Assembly (NCBI GenBank): GCA_038380435.1
Contig: JAWZYU010000028.1
Span: 39,119,095-39,183,094, forward strand
DNA: 64,000 bases
From: Ryuthela nishihirai
Lineage: Eukaryota > Arthropoda > Arachnida > Araneae > Heptathelidae
Reading direction: 5' to 3'
This document shows, piece after piece, positions 53,701 to 56,700 of the stretch; position 1 is the first letter of the stretch, and every line of letters begins with the position of its first letter. Under the pieces are notes generated by a model. It saw only the letters and a program-made list of their open reading frames with translations, was not told where the DNA came from and made no database searches. Both the position numbers and the translations under genes were made by a program.

Positions 53701-56700
53701 TATATTGGACAAGTCTGAATGGAACAGGAACAAGAACATCATCTCTCCCTCCACACCTCATAGCTGCCACAGAAAGGCAAGTATCTGCCTCAACTGTGAC
53801 CAGAAAGCTTCATAAAGACAAACTCTATGGTGGCTGATCCACTGTATGCTTTCCTTTAAACTCCAGACACAGTTCAAGCTAATATTCAGATTATCAGATA
53901 GACAAACCCACTTGAAGAGGTTTATTAAGTAGCATGGACCCAGGAACTCCATGATCAGACAGCAGACATGTGCTGATGTAGAGAGAGGTGAAACCTACAA
54001 CAAACCCCATATTGTTGCTGAGAAATGTGCATTTGGTGCAGATCTGACTGTGTGTGCTGGGTTTTCATTATGCAGCCATACCACCTCCTTGTGTGTGATG
54101 GAAGTTCTGTGAATGCTTTGAGATATTGGATGAGATTCTTGATCCCTATATGTCAAGCCCTATGACAATGCAGTAGGTGACAATTTCCTTCTAATGGACA
54201 ATAATGTCCATCAAAACAGAGCAAGACTGTCCAACTAATATTTTGAGGAAGGTATCTGACAAATGGAGCAGTCTGCATTCTCACTGATCTTAACTCAATA
54301 GAACAGAGTACAGAAACATTTTTGGTATTGGGCCAAATTGAAAAATGTTATGTTTACTGTTGGCCAATAGTTACGAGGGAGGTGCAATAAAAAGAGCAAA
54401 AATAGTCAGTTTGTTATATTTTATTTGTCATATCGATAAAAACAAAATAAAAAAAAATATAAACATTAATATATAATTTATTTTAACATCAAAACTGAAG
54501 CTGCCTTGTTTTAGTAATATGTGAAGGATGGACTGGATCCAAGAAATGCGCTGCTCCAAATTCAGTTTTAATGACATTATACTTAAACTTAAGTTTTATG
54601 TGTTATTGAAATTTTCATCTTATTGGGACATGGTTCACTTCAGTAGAGTCAGATTTAAAAATATATATATGAGCTGTCCCATGGCCGAGTGGTTAGCGCG
54701 CTTGGCTACTGATCTAAGGGACCTGGGTTCGAGCCCCGGGTAAGGCATGGCTGTGTGTCGTTTTTCTGCTGAGGTCCTGCCATCCTCTCAGACCTACTAT
54801 GGCATATAAACTGACAGGCTCCTGTCAGACCTCTGTGGCAAGCAGCTGCTTGAGGGAGTATTTATTTTTATTTTTTTATATTTTTTTTTATCTTCCACTT
54901 TTTACATGCGCCAGATAAAATTGTTAAAAGGATCAGATTGGCAAGTGGGCCAGAGTTTGTGCATGCCTGCAATAGAACATCTATGGAATGCATCTATGGA
55001 ATTTTTAGTGTATGTGCAAATAATTTTGGTTCAAATATTTTTATGACCTATCAAAACATTATCTTCATATCTTCCTGTGAAATTCAATTAAATCTGTGTA
55101 AATAATTTTGAGATATGTGCATTTTACTGATTCATGCTTTTAACTTTTCACAAGCAGTGAAGTTCTGTTACTTTGTTTGGCAAAATAACTCTTTTAGGCT
55201 GAATTCTGAGAGAGACATTCCTTAGGAATTACTTGACACAAACAGTTTACACATAGGACATAGTGAAGAGGAAGGAATAGCCTCGATTGGACGAGTCCAT
55301 TTTAAAACTCAGCCAGTATGGTAGTGAAAGGTTTACACAATTTTTATCTTCATGTGATACCAGAAAGGAATATCTGTGCATTTCCAAGCTTTCAACAATC
55401 CAGCAACTCAATAAGTACTTTTATTGGGTGGCTACTATATTACCAAAATGAAAAAGAAGTACCTAGTGTATCATATGCATACACAATCCTGAAGCAGCCA
55501 TAGGTTAAGAAGTCCAACTAGCATAATTAATTCTCTACGTCTATTCTGAGCAACACCTCTTGAAGCTGCTCACTGAAAGTCATTCTAACCTTTCAATTAT
55601 TATAAAGTAACAGGATCATTACCCATGAATTACTAATTAGTGGTATATCAAAGGGGGGTGAATGGCAACCATGAAAGGAGAATGAATGTTGAATTTATCA
55701 CTGATAATGCTGTATCTACGTGTATGGCTATAAAACATGATATCTTTCTATGGACAATAATTATGACTGATTTCCAATCAACAGATGTCATCACAAGCAC
55801 CTCATGACAATACCAGGTTAACATTCAGGTCATCTAAGCCCTAACCTAGATTCCCAGTATAAAGCAACCTCCCCAACCATGAAAGGAGAATGAATTTCAT
55901 GATTCTGTAGCGCACTAAGGGCTCCAAAGCCTAGGGCTTAATTGCACTTTGATCTGGTACTACCTCCCAATTGTAGAATTAAGTCAATAGCCATCAGTTA
56001 GCTGGAATTGAACTAGGCCGAGATAGATAAATAGGAAAAGCACATTTTCAGAAATTTGTGCAATCAGGAGTTGGTAAAGGTTCACTATATTACTCTAGGT
56101 AAAAGAACGTATGTAAGGAAACTTTTTATGTTGTTAAAGTGTTAAGATTTTTTTTGCTGAGAGATAAAAGAAGCACTTACCAAGAGATGATTTCAATGCA
56201 TCGGTGTTGCAGTCAAATCAGCTTCAGATTCTCCTCTTTCTTTGACAGTTAGCATATGCATGAAGACATGGGTTCAAATCCCACTCAGAATAAAGCCAAA
56301 TATTTTTAAGAAAATTATATCAGTGTTGGGTTGCTTTACCTCTGAACAGCACTTTATTGAACACACTGGGCTAAAAGGCCAGGTCCCAAGGATCCAGAGG
56401 TCTCAGAGAAGATAGGAGGGAGGGGACCCACTGAACAACTGTTGGGAGGCAGATGGCAACCTCTCAAGGCCATCCAGTGTGTTCATTAATGTGCACAGGG
56501 TATGGCTCTCACACACATAGGGCCACAGCTTAATATCCCATCTGATAGGTGGAGTCCTTTACAAGTTCATTGGTGTTCTCTACTGACTGAGGGCAGGGCA
56601 GGAGTTTTGTGGAGATAAACCTCAATGCTGCCTAGGTGGGACTCGAACCTGCTAACTGCAGATTACGAGCCAATTATTTCAGGTATTCGTATATTCAGTT

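Noticed and set aside
54671..54745. tRNA-Ser/Leu gene
   Set aside because: Good promoter boxes, but the sequence recurs eight times with the SINE-2 body and lacks a proper variable arm and acceptor pairing.
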